Of a stretch of DNA of 64,000 bases, positions 51,634-61,781 are shown piece after piece. The translations under genes and the position numbers were made by a program. Origin of the DNA: Candidatus Nyctobacter psychrophilus. GTDB taxonomy: Bacteria > Vulcanimicrobiota > Vulcanimicrobiia > Vulcanimicrobiales > Vulcanimicrobiaceae. Within the stretch, counting starts at the first letter, position 1. Each line of letters opens with the position of its first letter. The stretch lies in NCBI GenBank assembly GCA_014305025.1, contig JACRTY010000036.1:62001-126000 (forward strand). The letters run 5' to 3'. The notes below the pieces were generated by a model. That model was given only the letters and a program-made list of their open reading frames with translations, was not told the origin of the DNA and did no database searches.

Positions 51634-52290
51634 ATGGAGAATCGCATGGACGTTTCAGACTCGATGTCCCCCTCCGCTACGGTCGCGCGGCCTCGCATGC
51701 GGCTGCAACTGCCCTTCGCGGCAGCGGTACGGCGGCGAGCGAGCGATGTGCCAGAGTGGTTCCGCGGCCTTGCCGTTCTCGCCGGTCTGCTGGCGTTCGT
51801 CGTTGCCTACGTCGTCTATTTAGAACGCATGAGTAGCGACGCAACGGCGCCGGCTTCGGCGGTCTCGTCGTCAGGCGGAGGGTCGCTTGCCTATCGCTCC
51901 ATCGATGATGCGCAGTCGGCAGGCAGTACCGGTTTTCAGTTCGTCGGCGGATGGCAGCGCGTCGTCGGAGAGCATGATGGTCGCTTGCACGGAACGAGCA
52001 CGCGCAGTTTCCGCATCGGTGCGACCGCTACGCTGGTCTTCGTCGGCCGCTCGGTGCGCGTGTACGGCGTGGGCGGCCCGAACGGCGGGACCGCAGCCAT
52101 TACGCTCGACGGGCGTTCGTACGGCACCGCGAGCTTCGCCACCCCACGGAAGCAGGCGAGATTGGTCGTGTTCGACAGTCCTCCGTTGGCGCCGGGTACT
52201 CACCGGCTGTCGCTCATCGTCGCGCCGCCCGCGGCGGGCAGCGTCGGCCGCGGTTACGTGAACATCGACGGCGCTGCGTACCAGCCGTAG
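51634..52290 (+). CDS. Single-span membrane protein with extracytoplasmic beta domain
   Basis: The 218-residue protein has a basic cytoplasmic tail, one span ('GLAVLAGLLAFVVAYVVYL', about residues 45-65) and a Ser/Ala linker. The C-terminal beta domain ('FVGRSVRVYGVGGPNGGTAA', 'APGTHRLSLIVAPP') resembles the jelly-roll carbohydrate-binding domains that end in an L.pG.H.l..... strand. Start ATG 51634 has GGGGGA four bases upstream; an in-frame GTG at 51568 is less likely. Function unknown; surface attachment or polysaccharide binding is a guess. Confidence 0.65.
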   Translation: MENRMDVSDSMSPSATVARPRMRLQLPFAAAVRRRASDVPEWFRGLAVLAGLLAFVVAYVVYLERMSSDATAPASAVSSSGGGSLAYRSIDDAQSAGSTGFQFVGGWQRVVGEHDGRLHGTSTRSFRIGATATLVFVGRSVRVYGVGGPNGGTAAITLDGRSYGTASFATPRKQARLVVFDSPPLAPGTHRLSLIVAPPAAGSVGRGYVNIDGAAYQP

Positions 52291-52348
52291 CGGGGCCTGG
52301 TTTCTGCGGGACGCGAGGTAGCGCACAAAGGCGACCGAAGTTCGCCGC

Positions 52349-53129
52349 GTGACGTGGATTTATCCGATTCCGGTATGGATTTTCGCGCTGTCGGTAATCG
52401 CCGCCATGTGTTCGGTCGCATGCTTTGCGCATTGGATCGTCCTCCGGCTCGTGCCGACGCGGGAGCTGGTAAAGCACAATAGCGTCGCAGCGGCCATCAT
52501 GGGCATCATCGGCACGGCATACGCCGTGCTGCTGTCCTTCATCGTCGTCGTGATCTGGCAACAATACAATGAATCCGACAGCGTCGCGTCGACCGAAGCC
52601 GGGGCGGTTTCCGATTTGCACCACCTCAGCGATGCGCTTCCGAGCCCGTTGAACGTGACGCTGAAAGCCGAAAGCGACCGGTACGTCAAGCTCATGATCG
52701 ACGTCGAATGGCCGGACATGCAACGCGGGGCATGGAGCCCGCAAGCGCAGCACTTGACGGGCGTCATCGTGCATCAGGTCGCCGACGTCATTCCGCGCAA
52801 CCCCGCACAACAGAATGCCGCAGCAAGCCTTGACCATCGCACGCACGTTGCTCGACGCCCGGCGCCAGCGCTTGCACGACAACGAGACGGGCATCCCGTG
52901 GATTCTATGGTCGACCCTATGGTGCGCTGCCGTGGTGACGCTCGGATTCAGTTTCATGTTCGGCGTCGAAAACGCCCGCATCCAATTGACGATGACTGCC
53001 GCTTTGACCGCCACGATTGCTTTGATGTTCGTGCTGATCGCCGAACTGGATTATCCGTTCCGGGGTGATGCCGGCATCTCGCCGCACAGTTGGTATCAGA
53101 TCCAGCGGCAACTTCACAGCGACCGCTGA
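52349..53129 (+). pseudogene. DUF4239-family membrane protein, frameshifted
   Basis: The N-terminal part (GTG 52349) has two spans and 'ELVKHNSVAAAIMGIIGTAYA' followed by 'VLLSFIVVVIWQQYNES', the DUF4239 hallmark. Near 52811 the frame breaks: the following frame continues 'QALTIARTLLDARRQRLHD', 'IPWILWSTLWCAAVVTLGFS' and 'LIAELDYPFRGDAGISP', the normal C-terminal half with two spans. One indel explains the break. The function of the family is unknown. Confidence 0.8.
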
Positions 53130-53133
53130 TCGC

Positions 53134-53151
53134 TCACGCCTTACGGCGTGA
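53134..53151. terminator. Perfect hairpin between convergent genes
   Basis: TCACGCC-TTAC-GGCGTGA forms a 7-base-pair stem and overlaps the cbbX stop codon. It lies 4 bases after the end of the DUF4239 gene. No T-run follows on either side, so its role as a two-way terminator or mRNA 3' stabiliser is tentative. Confidence 0.4.
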
Positions 53152-54058
53152 TGTCGAAGACACGGCTCTTGCGCAGGTCGTCCACTTCGATTGCCATCAG
53201 TTGCGCGCGCGTGATCGTTCCGCCCCCCGCGAAGAGGCGCGTCGCGGCCCGTAAGCGCGCGCGGTCGAGCGCATTGCGAACGCTGCGCGCGTTGGCGAAG
53301 TTCGGTTGCTTCATGCGCCGCTCGACGTACTCCAGAAACGTCGCCTGCGCGTTCGTACCGAATTCGTAGTTGAGCCGGCGCAGCATGAGCTGCGCGATCG
53401 CCATCAGTTCGTCCGCCGTATAATCCGGAAAGTCGATGTGATGGGCGACCCGTGAACTCAAGCCGGGATTGCTCGTAAAGAAGCGTTCCATCGGCGCTTT
53501 GTAACCGGCGAAGATGACCACCACGTCGTCGCGCTGGTTCTCCATCACTTGCAGAAGTATCTCGATTGCCTCGGCGCCGTAGTCGCGCTCGTTTTCGGGG
53601 CGGTACAGATAGTACGCTTCGTCGACGAATAGGACGCCGCCGGTCGCTCGCTTGAGCATGTCTTTGGTTTTAGGCGCGGTGTGGCCGATGTACTGGCCGA
53701 CCAAGTCGTCGCGCGTGGCGACCACGACGTGTCCTTTACGCACGTAGCCGAGACGGTGCAGCAGCTGCGCCATGCGCATCGCGACGGTCGTTTTACCCGT
53801 ACCGGGGCGGCCGGTGAACGACATGTGGAGCGGCGGCTTTTCGGCGGCCAGTCCGGCTTGGCGGCGCAAAGTGTCGATCAGGAGCAGGTGCGCAATTTCG
53901 CGGATGCGTGTCTTGACCGGCCTCAGGCCGATCAGTTCATCATCGAGGTTTTTTAAAACGTCGTCGACGTGCGAGTCGCGATACGCCGCATCGAGGTCGA
54001 AGCGCAAGTCCCTCGTCGCGCTGGCGATCTCTGCGCTGGGTGCGGCTTCCGGCGGCAC
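53141..54058 (-). CDS. cbbX: RuBisCO activase CbbX (AAA+)
   Basis: The 305-residue protein has Walker A '[20 protein letters not shown]' (GRPGTGKT), Walker B '[13 protein letters not shown]', sensor-1 region 'VVVIFAGYK', the arginine finger region '[18 protein letters not shown]' and the C-terminal helical cap '[20 protein letters not shown]'. CbbX remodels inhibited red-type RuBisCO by pulling on the CbbL C-terminus. It is the last gene of cbbL-cbbS-cbbX; GTG 54058 lies 5 bases from the cbbS stop. A hairpin overlaps its own stop codon. Confidence 0.95.
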   Translation of the reverse strand: MPPEAAPSAEIASATRDLRFDLDAAYRDSHVDDVLKNLDDELIGLRPVKTRIREIAHLLLIDTLRRQAGLAAEKPPLHMSFTGRPGTGKTTVAMRMAQLLHRLGYVRKGHVVVATRDDLVGQYIGHTAPKTKDMLKRATGGVLFVDEAYYLYRPENERDYGAEAIEILLQVMENQRDDVVVIFAGYKAPMERFFTSNPGLSSRVAHHIDFPDYTADELMAIAQLMLRRLNYEFGTNAQATFLEYVERRMKQPNFANARSVRNALDRARLRAATRLFAGGGTITRAQLMAIEVDDLRKSRVFDITP

Positions 54059-54063
54059 GCTTT

Positions 54064-54507
54064 TCAGTCGGCCGCCTTTGACACGCCGTTGCGGTAGCGT
54101 TCCCCGTGCGGCCGCTCCGCAGCGTATGAATGGAGCGTGTAAGCAATGCGGCGATCCGAACGTTCCTGGCGGTCAAGGTGGAAGCCCGGCTCATGCCCGG
54201 GACGTTGGACGATGAAGCTCAGTGCCGTCGTTTGCCGGCCCAGGCGCGCATCGTATGCATTGACCTTGACGTAATCGTTCGCGTGCTCTTCACGCGCACG
54301 CCGGACCTCCTGCATGATGGCGGCCGCGTCGCGCAGATCGAACATGGGCAGCCCGTGCATCTCCCAGTACGAATTCCGCGGGTGCGGATCGTCGGTGTAT
54401 TCGATGGAAATGGGCCAGCCGTTGTCGACTGCATACTGGATCTGCTTGACGATCTGCTCGTCGGTCAGCGGCGGTAAGTACGAGAACGTTCCTTGAGTGA
54501 GATGCAT
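54064..54507 (-). CDS. cbbS: RuBisCO small subunit, red type
   Basis: The 147-residue protein has '[20 protein letters not shown]', '[20 protein letters not shown]', '[15 protein letters not shown]' and 'ALSFIVQRP'. Together with the C-terminal extension ('[20 protein letters not shown]' and beyond), this is the red-type (forms IC/ID/IE) small subunit, in which the extension builds a beta-barrel in the holoenzyme. It sits between cbbL (10 bases) and cbbX (5 bases). Start ATG 54507 is preceded by GAGGA. Confidence 0.95.
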   Translation of the reverse strand: MHLTQGTFSYLPPLTDEQIVKQIQYAVDNGWPISIEYTDDPHPRNSYWEMHGLPMFDLRDAAAIMQEVRRAREEHANDYVKVNAYDARLGRQTTALSFIVQRPGHEPGFHLDRQERSDRRIAYTLHSYAAERPHGERYRNGVSKAAD

Positions 54508-54517
54508 CTGGAGATCC

Positions 54518-56044
<1,527 letters not shown>

Positions 56045-56054
56045 TCATCATTCC

Positions 56055-56112
56055 ACGATGATCGATAAAAGTCAAATAAGGTAGACGCTGTTAATCATAA
56101 GTTAAACCTTAT
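56055..56112 (-). promoter_or_regulatory. cbbL promoter region with CbbR-type inverted repeats
   Basis: The gap between cbbL and the dehydrogenase gene is strikingly AT-rich for this genome. It contains ATAAG-N6-CTTAT (56097-56112) and TTAA-N7-TTAA (56091-56105) upstream of a weak promoter on the minus strand (TTAACA, 18 bases, TTTTAT). LysR-type CbbR proteins bind such T/A-flanked dyads. The related dyad ATAA-N4-TTAT precedes the cbbR gene. Confidence 0.55.
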
Positions 56113-56142
56113 TCATCTAATGGCGACTCGATCGCCTCACGT

Positions 56143-56997
56143 TCACGCCGGAAGCGCGTCCTTCGCCATCACCGTCCAGTCGCTCGCGCCGTACCCGCGC
56201 TCGATCAATTCATCCATCTTGGCGGCAATCGCCGGCAGGGCGACGAGGTCGCTTCCGGCGCGCTGTGCCTCATCGAGCATCAAGCGGACGTCTTTGCGCG
56301 CCATCGTCAGTTCCCACGACGGATGGTCGAAGTCGCCTCCGATCAGTCGTGCCGCGCGCGCCGGTATGACCGCACCCGGATTGAAGAAGTCGAAGAGCGA
56401 GACCGCTTCGTGCGGCGCGAGGCCCAGTGCTTTCGCGAGGGCGAGAACATCGGTCAAGCCCGCGGTCACGAACGTCAAAAAGAGATTGCCCATCAGCTTG
56501 AAGGCGGCGGCACGATTGGGCTGCGCTCCGAGATAGAGCAGCTGGCCCGTCATCGGTTCCAACGCGGGGCGCAGCGCATCGAAGCGATCACGCGCACCGG
56601 AGGCGAGCATGGTTCCGCTCGACTCGAGCGCGTTCTGCGGCCCCATGAAAACCGGCGCATGCAGAAACGGGATGCCGCGCGCATCCCAGCGGGCGACGCG
56701 CTCTGCCGCCCCGCTCGCCGAGGTCGTCGTGTGGTCGACGATCGCGACGTCGCAGGCGAAGCCGGCGCGAGCGCGCTCGAGTACGTCGTCGACCGCGTCG
56801 TCATCGGAGAGCGTCAGGTGAATGCGTTTTGCACCGCAGGCGGCATCCGCGGGATCGGCGGCGACCTGCGCGCCGTCGGCTTGCAGCGACCGCGCCTTTT
56901 GCGGCGTGCGGTTCCACACGCGCACGTCCTCGCCGCGGCGGCGCAGGGCGCGCACGAATCCCGCTCCCAATAATCCGGTCCCGAACCAAGCGATCAC
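56143..56997 (-). CDS. 6-phosphogluconate dehydrogenase/HIBADH-like NAD(P) oxidoreductase
   Basis: The 284-residue protein has an N-terminal Rossmann loop 'AWFGTGLLGAGFVRALRRRG', 'VWNRTPQKA', the substrate-binding 'DHTTTSASGAAERVA' and the catalytic lysine motif 'FKLMGNLFL'. It belongs to the beta-hydroxyacid dehydrogenase family (glyoxylate reductase, 3-hydroxyisobutyrate dehydrogenase and relatives). Start GTG 56997 has GGGAG five bases upstream. It lies between cbbR and cbbL on the same strand. In a carbon-fixation locus, reduction of glyoxylate or tartronate semialdehyde from photorespiratory glycolate would make sense; this is inference. Confidence 0.8.
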   Translation of the reverse strand: MIAWFGTGLLGAGFVRALRRRGEDVRVWNRTPQKARSLQADGAQVAADPADAACGAKRIHLTLSDDDAVDDVLERARAGFACDVAIVDHTTTSASGAAERVARWDARGIPFLHAPVFMGPQNALESSGTMLASGARDRFDALRPALEPMTGQLLYLGAQPNRAAAFKLMGNLFLTFVTAGLTDVLALAKALGLAPHEAVSLFDFFNPGAVIPARAARLIGGDFDHPSWELTMARKDVRLMLDEAQRAGSDLVALPAIAAKMDELIERGYGASDWTVMAKDALPA

Positions 56998-57008
56998 GTG
57001 ATCTCCCG

Positions 57009-57896
57009 TTAAGCATCCGTCGAGGTAAAATCGCCGGCGGTGCGCAGATAGTCAACGAACCGGGCTGCCGGCGACGACAATTCCCGCTCTGCGCTCGCGA
57101 CGAGGTGCCACGGTCGCGGCAACGGCGTCACGGGCGTCGCAATGATGTCGATCACCCCATCCGCCAGCTCGCGCGCGATCCCTTCGCGCGCGAGCAACGA
57201 GACGCCGAGGCCCACGCGGATGCACTCGCGGATCGCACCGTTCGAACCGATCGTGAGCCGTGGCGGATCGATGGCCAGCGCCGTGAAAAACTCTTCGGTC
57301 GTCGTTCGCGTTCCCGAACCCGATTCGCGCAGGAGCCACGTTTCGCGCGCGAGCGCCTCGATGTCGTGCGCGCCCGTGTGAGCGGGACCGACGACGACCA
57401 GTTCGTTCCCGCGAGTCGCCAACGTTTGAAAGGCGCGGCCGAGCGGCGGCCGTCCCGCAAGCACGAGTTCGACCTCCCAGTGCGCGAGAAAATCCCAGAC
57501 GCGACTGCGGTTGGCGACCTCGAGTTCGATCTCGCCGGTACCCTCGCGTTGCCCGAAGCCTTGGATCAGTTGGGGCAACAGATGCTCCGCCGCCGTGGTC
57601 ACGGCAGCCATCCGGACGCGTCCGGCGCGAGCGGTCTGGGCCGCCCGCGCTTCTTCCAGTCCTTCGGCGATGAGCGACAGGACGCGGCGCGCGTAGCGCT
57701 CGAGTGCTTTGCCCGATGCCGCCAGCCGCAAGGTGCGGCCGTCGCGCTCGAAGAGGGGGGCCCGAACCTCGCGCTGCAGCGTCGCGAGCGCCGAGGAGAC
57801 CGCCGGCTGTGAGACATTTTGACGCTCCGCCGCCGCCCGCACGGAGCCGGCATCGATGACGTCCAGGAAGGTCTGAAGCTGATGAAGCGAAGGCAT
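57009..57896 (-). CDS. cbbR: LysR-type regulator of the CBB cluster
   Basis: The 295-residue protein has the LysR winged helix ('LHQLQTFLDVIDAGSVRAAA', 'NVSQPAVSSALATLQREV') and a periplasmic-binding-like effector domain. CbbR proteins sense metabolites such as RuBP and activate cbb operons. Its gene lies between the two oppositely oriented cbb arms, which is the standard CbbR position. An ATAA-N4-TTAT dyad stands two bases upstream of its ATG, suggesting autoregulation and control of the divergent rpe-fba-prk arm. Confidence 0.88.
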   Translation of the reverse strand: MPSLHQLQTFLDVIDAGSVRAAAERQNVSQPAVSSALATLQREVRAPLFERDGRTLRLAASGKALERYARRVLSLIAEGLEEARAAQTARAGRVRMAAVTTAAEHLLPQLIQGFGQREGTGEIELEVANRSRVWDFLAHWEVELVLAGRPPLGRAFQTLATRGNELVVVGPAHTGAHDIEALARETWLLRESGSGTRTTTEEFFTALAIDPPRLTIGSNGAIRECIRVGLGVSLLAREGIARELADGVIDIIATPVTPLPRPWHLVASAERELSSPAARFVDYLRTAGDFTSTDA

Positions 57897-57898
57897 AA

Positions 57899-57960
57899 AT
57901 AATCGCTTATCATTCCGTGAGAAACTTGTATTTGACTTCTATTGGTTACGCTGCCATGAT
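57899..57960 (+). promoter_or_regulatory. Divergent cbbR/rpe control region
   Basis: ATAATCGCTTAT (57899-57910) is a dyad just upstream of cbbR. On the plus strand TTGACT (57932-57937), 17 bases, CATGAT (57955-57960) form a promoter for rpe-fba-prk, with the start point about 40 bases before the rpe ATG. The dyad lies where a LysR activator would bind (22 bases upstream of the -35 box). Confidence 0.55.
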
Positions 57961-58008
57961 GCCGGGACCTCGACGGCACGTCGAGGCTGGCTTGGTTGGG
58001 GGGTTGCC

Positions 58009-58389
58009 ATGAGGAGCACCGTGGAGTTCGAAGCTGCGTCAACCGCGGTTACGTCGCGAACCACGGGCGTGTTCGCGTCGCTGTTGAGTGGCGATTTCGG
58101 GCGCCTGGCCGAGCAAGTCGGCGAACTGCTGCTCATGGGCGTCGATCCCGGATTCGGCGGCCAAGCGTTCATCGAAGCGGTCGCACCGAAGATTGGTGCC
58201 GCACGGCGGCTCATTACCGCGCACCACAGCCGCGCCAAGATTAACATCGACGGCGGCGTCAAGCCCGACAACGCGCGCCGGCTCGCCGATGCCGGGGCCG
58301 ATTACCTCGTCGTCGGCTCGGCCCTCTTCGGGGACGCCGGCATCTCCGCGTGCGCGGGCCGTTTGCGCGCCGCGCTGATGGGAGGCTGA
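58009..58389 (+). pseudogene. rpe: Ribulose-phosphate 3-epimerase with the middle deleted
   Basis: The 126-residue frame starts like Rpe ('ASLLSGDFGRLAEQV' corresponds to the usual 'SLLSADFarLgeQv') but then jumps directly to the C-terminal half: 'LLMGVDPGFGGQAFIEAV', 'INIDGGVKPDNARRLADAGA', 'LVVGSALFGDAG'. About 100 residues with strands 2-5 are missing. They would include the metal-binding His and Asp residues. The junction is in frame. The epimerase is needed to recycle xylulose phosphate in the CBB cycle. A second epimerase elsewhere, a fusion artefact or an assembly collapse are all possible. GGAGG near its end is the ribosome site of fba. Confidence 0.8.
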
Positions 58390-58392
58390 GTG

Positions 58393-59517
58393 ATGATCGA
58401 ACATGACACCACGCTTGCCGGCATCGCTCGCAGTTTGGTCGCGAGCGGTAAAGGCATTCTCGCGGTCGACGAAAGCACGGCAACGTGCAACAAGCGATTC
58501 GCAAAGCTTGGAATTGCCCAAACCGAAGAGATGCGGCGTTCGTATCGCGATTTGTTGTTGAGCGCCCCGGGCCTCGCTGGGTTTATCAGCGGTGCCATTC
58601 TCTACGATGAAACGCTTCGCCAGAGCACCGCCGACGGCACGCCGTTCGTCAGCGTAATGGAAAGCGCCGGAATGCTCCCCGGCATCAAAGTCGACACGGG
58701 AACGGTGCCGCTGACGGGTGGTTCCAGCGAGAAAATCACCGAAGGACTCGACGGGCTGCCCGCCCGCGTTGCCGAGTACCGCCGGCTCGGCGCGCGCTTT
58801 GCGAAATGGCGTGCCGTCGTCACGCTCGGCGACGGCCTGCCGACGCAGCAGTGTCTCGAAGCCAATGCGCACGCGCTCGCGCGGTACGCGCGCCTCTGTC
58901 AGGACGGCGGCCTCGTGCCGATCGTCGAGCCCGAGGTGCTCATGGACGGCGCGCACTTGCTCGCGGAGTGCGAGCGCGTGACCGAAGAGACGTTGCAGCG
59001 GGTCTTCGCGGCGCTGCGGTTGTACGGCGTTGCCCTCGATGCGATGATCCTGAAGCCCTCGATGGTGATTGCAGGGACCGACGCAGCGGCGCAGGCGGAC
59101 GGGGACGAGGTCGCGCGTGCAACCGTTGCGTGCCTGCGGCGAACCGTTCCGGCAGCGGTCGCCGGGATCGCGTTCCTTTCGGGCGGTCAAGGCGACGTCC
59201 GTGCCACCGAGCACCTCGACGCGATGAATCGTCTGCCGGTCGCCAAGCCGTGGCCGCTGACCTTTTCGTACGGTCGCGCGCTACAGGAGCCGGCGCTCGA
59301 ACATTGGTGCGGCGCGACAGACCATGTCGCCGAGGCGCAGCGCCGACTCGTCCAGCGCGCGCGTTGCAACGCGGCAGCTGCCTGCGGGGCATACACGCCC
59401 GCGATGGAGACCGAGGCGGTCATCGACGCGACGTACCGCGACGCCTTCGAGCCGCCGGCGGAGGCGGCGTTCGAGACGCCGCTCTTCAACGAGCGCTCGC
59501 TGTTTCGCGCGGTCTGA
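58393..59517 (+). CDS. fba: Class I fructose-bisphosphate aldolase
   Basis: The 374-residue protein is of the eukaryotic/plant-type class I family: 'GKGILAVDESTATCNKRF', 'GARFAKWRAVV' (K139), 'VPIVEPEVLMDG' (E180) and the Schiff-base lysine 'DAMILKPSMV' (K221). 'GIAFLSGGQGDVRATEHL' (in two parts) forms the phosphate site. It makes fructose 1,6-bisphosphate (and possibly sedoheptulose 1,7-bisphosphate) in the CBB cycle. ATG 58393 has GGAGG seven bases upstream. It follows the truncated rpe by 3 bases and precedes prk by 18. Confidence 0.95.
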   Translation: MIEHDTTLAGIARSLVASGKGILAVDESTATCNKRFAKLGIAQTEEMRRSYRDLLLSAPGLAGFISGAILYDETLRQSTADGTPFVSVMESAGMLPGIKVDTGTVPLTGGSSEKITEGLDGLPARVAEYRRLGARFAKWRAVVTLGDGLPTQQCLEANAHALARYARLCQDGGLVPIVEPEVLMDGAHLLAECERVTEETLQRVFAALRLYGVALDAMILKPSMVIAGTDAAAQADGDEVARATVACLRRTVPAAVAGIAFLSGGQGDVRATEHLDAMNRLPVAKPWPLTFSYGRALQEPALEHWCGATDHVAEAQRRLVQRARCNAAAACGAYTPAMETEAVIDATYRDAFEPPAEAAFETPLFNERSLFRAV

Positions 59518-59535
59518 CTTGCGCATGCGCTCATC

Positions 59536-60411
59536 GTGTCGGTAAAGTACCCGATCATTGCGATCACCGGCTCGTCGGGCGCGGGCACGACGACCGTGCG
59601 AGCGACGTTCGCGCAGATCTTCCGGCGCGAGGCCATTACTGCGGCCATCGTCGAGGGCGACGCCTATCATCGGTACGATCGCGCCGAGATGCGCGCGATG
59701 ATGAAAAAAGCGCAAGAGGCGGGTTTCGACGCCTTCAGCCACTTCGGCCCGGACGCCAATCTGTTCGAAGAACTCGAAACGCTCTTTCGCGTATACGGCG
59801 AGACGGGCGGCGGCACGGTTCGTAAGTATCTTCACGATGAGGAGGAGGCCGCGCCGTATTCCCAAGCACCCGGCACGTTCACGCCGTGGGAACCGATCGC
59901 TCCCGACACGGCGCTCCTCTTTTACGAGGGGCTGCACGGAGCCGTGGCCGCCGAAAACGTCGACGTCGGGCAATACGTCGATCTCTGCATCGGCGTCGTG
60001 CCGACGATCAACCTCGAGTGGATCCAAAAACTGCGCCGCGATAAAGCCGATCGCGGTCATTCGCACGAAGCGATCGTGGAGACGATTCTGCGCCGGATGC
60101 CCGACTATGTGAACTACATCTGCCCGCAGTTTTCTCGAACGCACGTCAATTTCCAGCGCGTGCCGATCGTTGACACCTCCAACCCGTTCATCGCCCGCAC
60201 CATTCCGACGCTGGACGAAAGCATGCTCGTCATCCGTTTCCGCAACGCCAAGGGCATCGATTTCCCCTATCTGCTGGCGATGCTGCACGACTCCTTGATG
60301 CCGCGTCCCAACACGATCGTCTGTCCGGGCGGCAAGATGGATCTCGCCATGCAATTGATCTTCACGCCGATGATCCTGCAGTTGATGGACCGCAAGAAGC
60401 GAGGCCTGTGA
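59536..60411 (+). CDS. prk: Phosphoribulokinase
   Basis: The 291-residue protein has the P-loop 'GSSGAGTTTV' (12-21), 'VEGDAYHRYDRAEM', 'FGPDANLFEELETLFRVYG', 'LFYEGLHGAV' and 'WIQKLRRDKADRGHS' with the catalytic and RuBP-binding basic residues. It is the short bacterial (proteobacterial-type) class. It phosphorylates ribulose 5-phosphate to RuBP, the substrate of CbbL. GTG 59536 is the start. The stop lies beside the convergent tolC-like gene. Confidence 0.95.
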   Translation: MSVKYPIIAITGSSGAGTTTVRATFAQIFRREAITAAIVEGDAYHRYDRAEMRAMMKKAQEAGFDAFSHFGPDANLFEELETLFRVYGETGGGTVRKYLHDEEEAAPYSQAPGTFTPWEPIAPDTALLFYEGLHGAVAAENVDVGQYVDLCIGVVPTINLEWIQKLRRDKADRGHSHEAIVETILRRMPDYVNYICPQFSRTHVNFQRVPIVDTSNPFIARTIPTLDESMLVIRFRNAKGIDFPYLLAMLHDSLMPRPNTIVCPGGKMDLAMQLIFTPMILQLMDRKKRGL

Positions 60412-60412
60412 C

Positions 60413-61780
60413 TTATGGACGAGTATAGGGCTCGATGCCGGCAGCCTGCAGCGTCCGGTCGAGCGGAAGCGTCGCCGTCACTTCTTCGAGTGCGAGAAGC
60501 GCGTTCGATTGAGCTTCTTGGGCGGCGACGGTCGTTACTTGGGCATTGAACAGTGCCTGTTCGTCGCTCGCGACTTCAAAATATGACGTCTCACCCGCTC
60601 GCTGAGCGCGCCTGCTGATCGTGTAGATGCGCGCGTCCAGTTGCTCCTGTGCCGTGGCGCTGCGAACGTTGACGATGCTTTGTTGCCACGTGTAGTACGC
60701 CGAAGCGGCCTGGGTCGCTAAGCTTTGCCGTTCTTGGTCGAGCGTCAAGCTGCTGATGGACTGCTGCAATTCGGCGCGCGCGATCGCCCGTCGCGTTACT
60801 CCGAAATCGAAGAGGCGTTGCGAAAAGCCGATGCCCAGCTGCGCCGCCAGCCGATAAGCACCCGCGCCCAGGCCCGGAACGCCGGCGGCCGTCGTGGCAA
60901 AGACCGGATTGAGCAGATCGTACGAAGTCGACCCAGCCAGCGTAAGGGTGGGACGCAGTGCCGCGCGCTGCTCGTCCACCGCCGCTTGGGCCGAAGCGAC
61001 TGCCAACTCGTCGAGCAGGGCCTGTGGATTCGCAGCCGCAGCGGCATCGATCGCCTCTGTGGCATCGGTGAAGGGCGGTGTGGTAAGCCCGAGATCCGGG
61101 AGCACCACCAGGGGCGACGCTGCCGATCGGTTGAGGAGAACGTTGAGAACCGCACGTTCCAGCCGTTCGTCGCTCTGTGCTTGGAACAGGACCGTCGCTT
61201 CGGCTTGCGATTGCGCAGCCGCGCGGTCGACGTCGATCTCCCCCACGATGCCGGCGCGATTGGCGTTGCGCAGCGTCTGCAGATCGCGGTCGACGCGGGC
61301 CTTGAGGCCGCTCACGATTCGGACGTCTTGCTGCGCGAGCCAGAGCGCATCGTAGGCCGAACCGGCTTCGGTGAACACCGTGAGTGCCGCGATGCGGGCG
61401 TCTTGGTCGGCCTGCCGGCCTTCGATGCGTGCAATCGCCGCCTCCGCAGCACGCAAGCCTCCGTCGAGGATCGCATATTGAGCGGTGATGCTCGGGCCGA
61501 GGTCGCGTGCGACGCCGGGCTGGTGCAGCGTGGCGGTCGCTGCGGCGTCGATGGTTCCCAGCGCCGAAGCGCGCCTACGCGCCGTCTGGAGATCGAGTGC
61601 GGCGATGGCGCGCTCGCGGCTGGGAATCTGGGCGTTGGGACTCACGGCGAGCGCCGTCTGCACGAGGGTGAGAAACGGCGTGGGTGCCACGGTCGCGGTG
61701 GGTTGCGCCCGAGCCGGGGCACCAACCAGCACGAACGCACCCGCCGCGGCAGCGAGGCGAAACGAAAAGCCTGCCCTCAC
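60413..61780 (-). CDS. TolC-type outer-membrane efflux protein
   Basis: The 455-residue protein has a signal peptide ('LAAAAGAFVLVGAPARA') and two tandem TolC/OEP repeats. These are long amphipathic helices rich in Ala and Gln ('QARQADQDARIAALTVFTEA'-like stretches) and short beta strands with 'FGVTRRAIARAELQQSISSL'. It forms a trimeric channel in the outer membrane. GTG 61780 lies one base after the RND gene stop, so pump and channel are co-translated. The periplasmic adaptor is probably upstream, outside the window. Confidence 0.9.
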   Translation of the reverse strand: MRAGFSFRLAAAAGAFVLVGAPARAQPTATVAPTPFLTLVQTALAVSPNAQIPSRERAIAALDLQTARRRASALGTIDAAATATLHQPGVARDLGPSITAQYAILDGGLRAAEAAIARIEGRQADQDARIAALTVFTEAGSAYDALWLAQQDVRIVSGLKARVDRDLQTLRNANRAGIVGEIDVDRAAAQSQAEATVLFQAQSDERLERAVLNVLLNRSAASPLVVLPDLGLTTPPFTDATEAIDAAAAANPQALLDELAVASAQAAVDEQRAALRPTLTLAGSTSYDLLNPVFATTAAGVPGLGAGAYRLAAQLGIGFSQRLFDFGVTRRAIARAELQQSISSLTLDQERQSLATQAASAYYTWQQSIVNVRSATAQEQLDARIYTISRRAQRAGETSYFEVASDEQALFNAQVTTVAAQEAQSNALLALEEVTATLPLDRTLQAAGIEPYTRP

Positions 61781-61781
61781 A

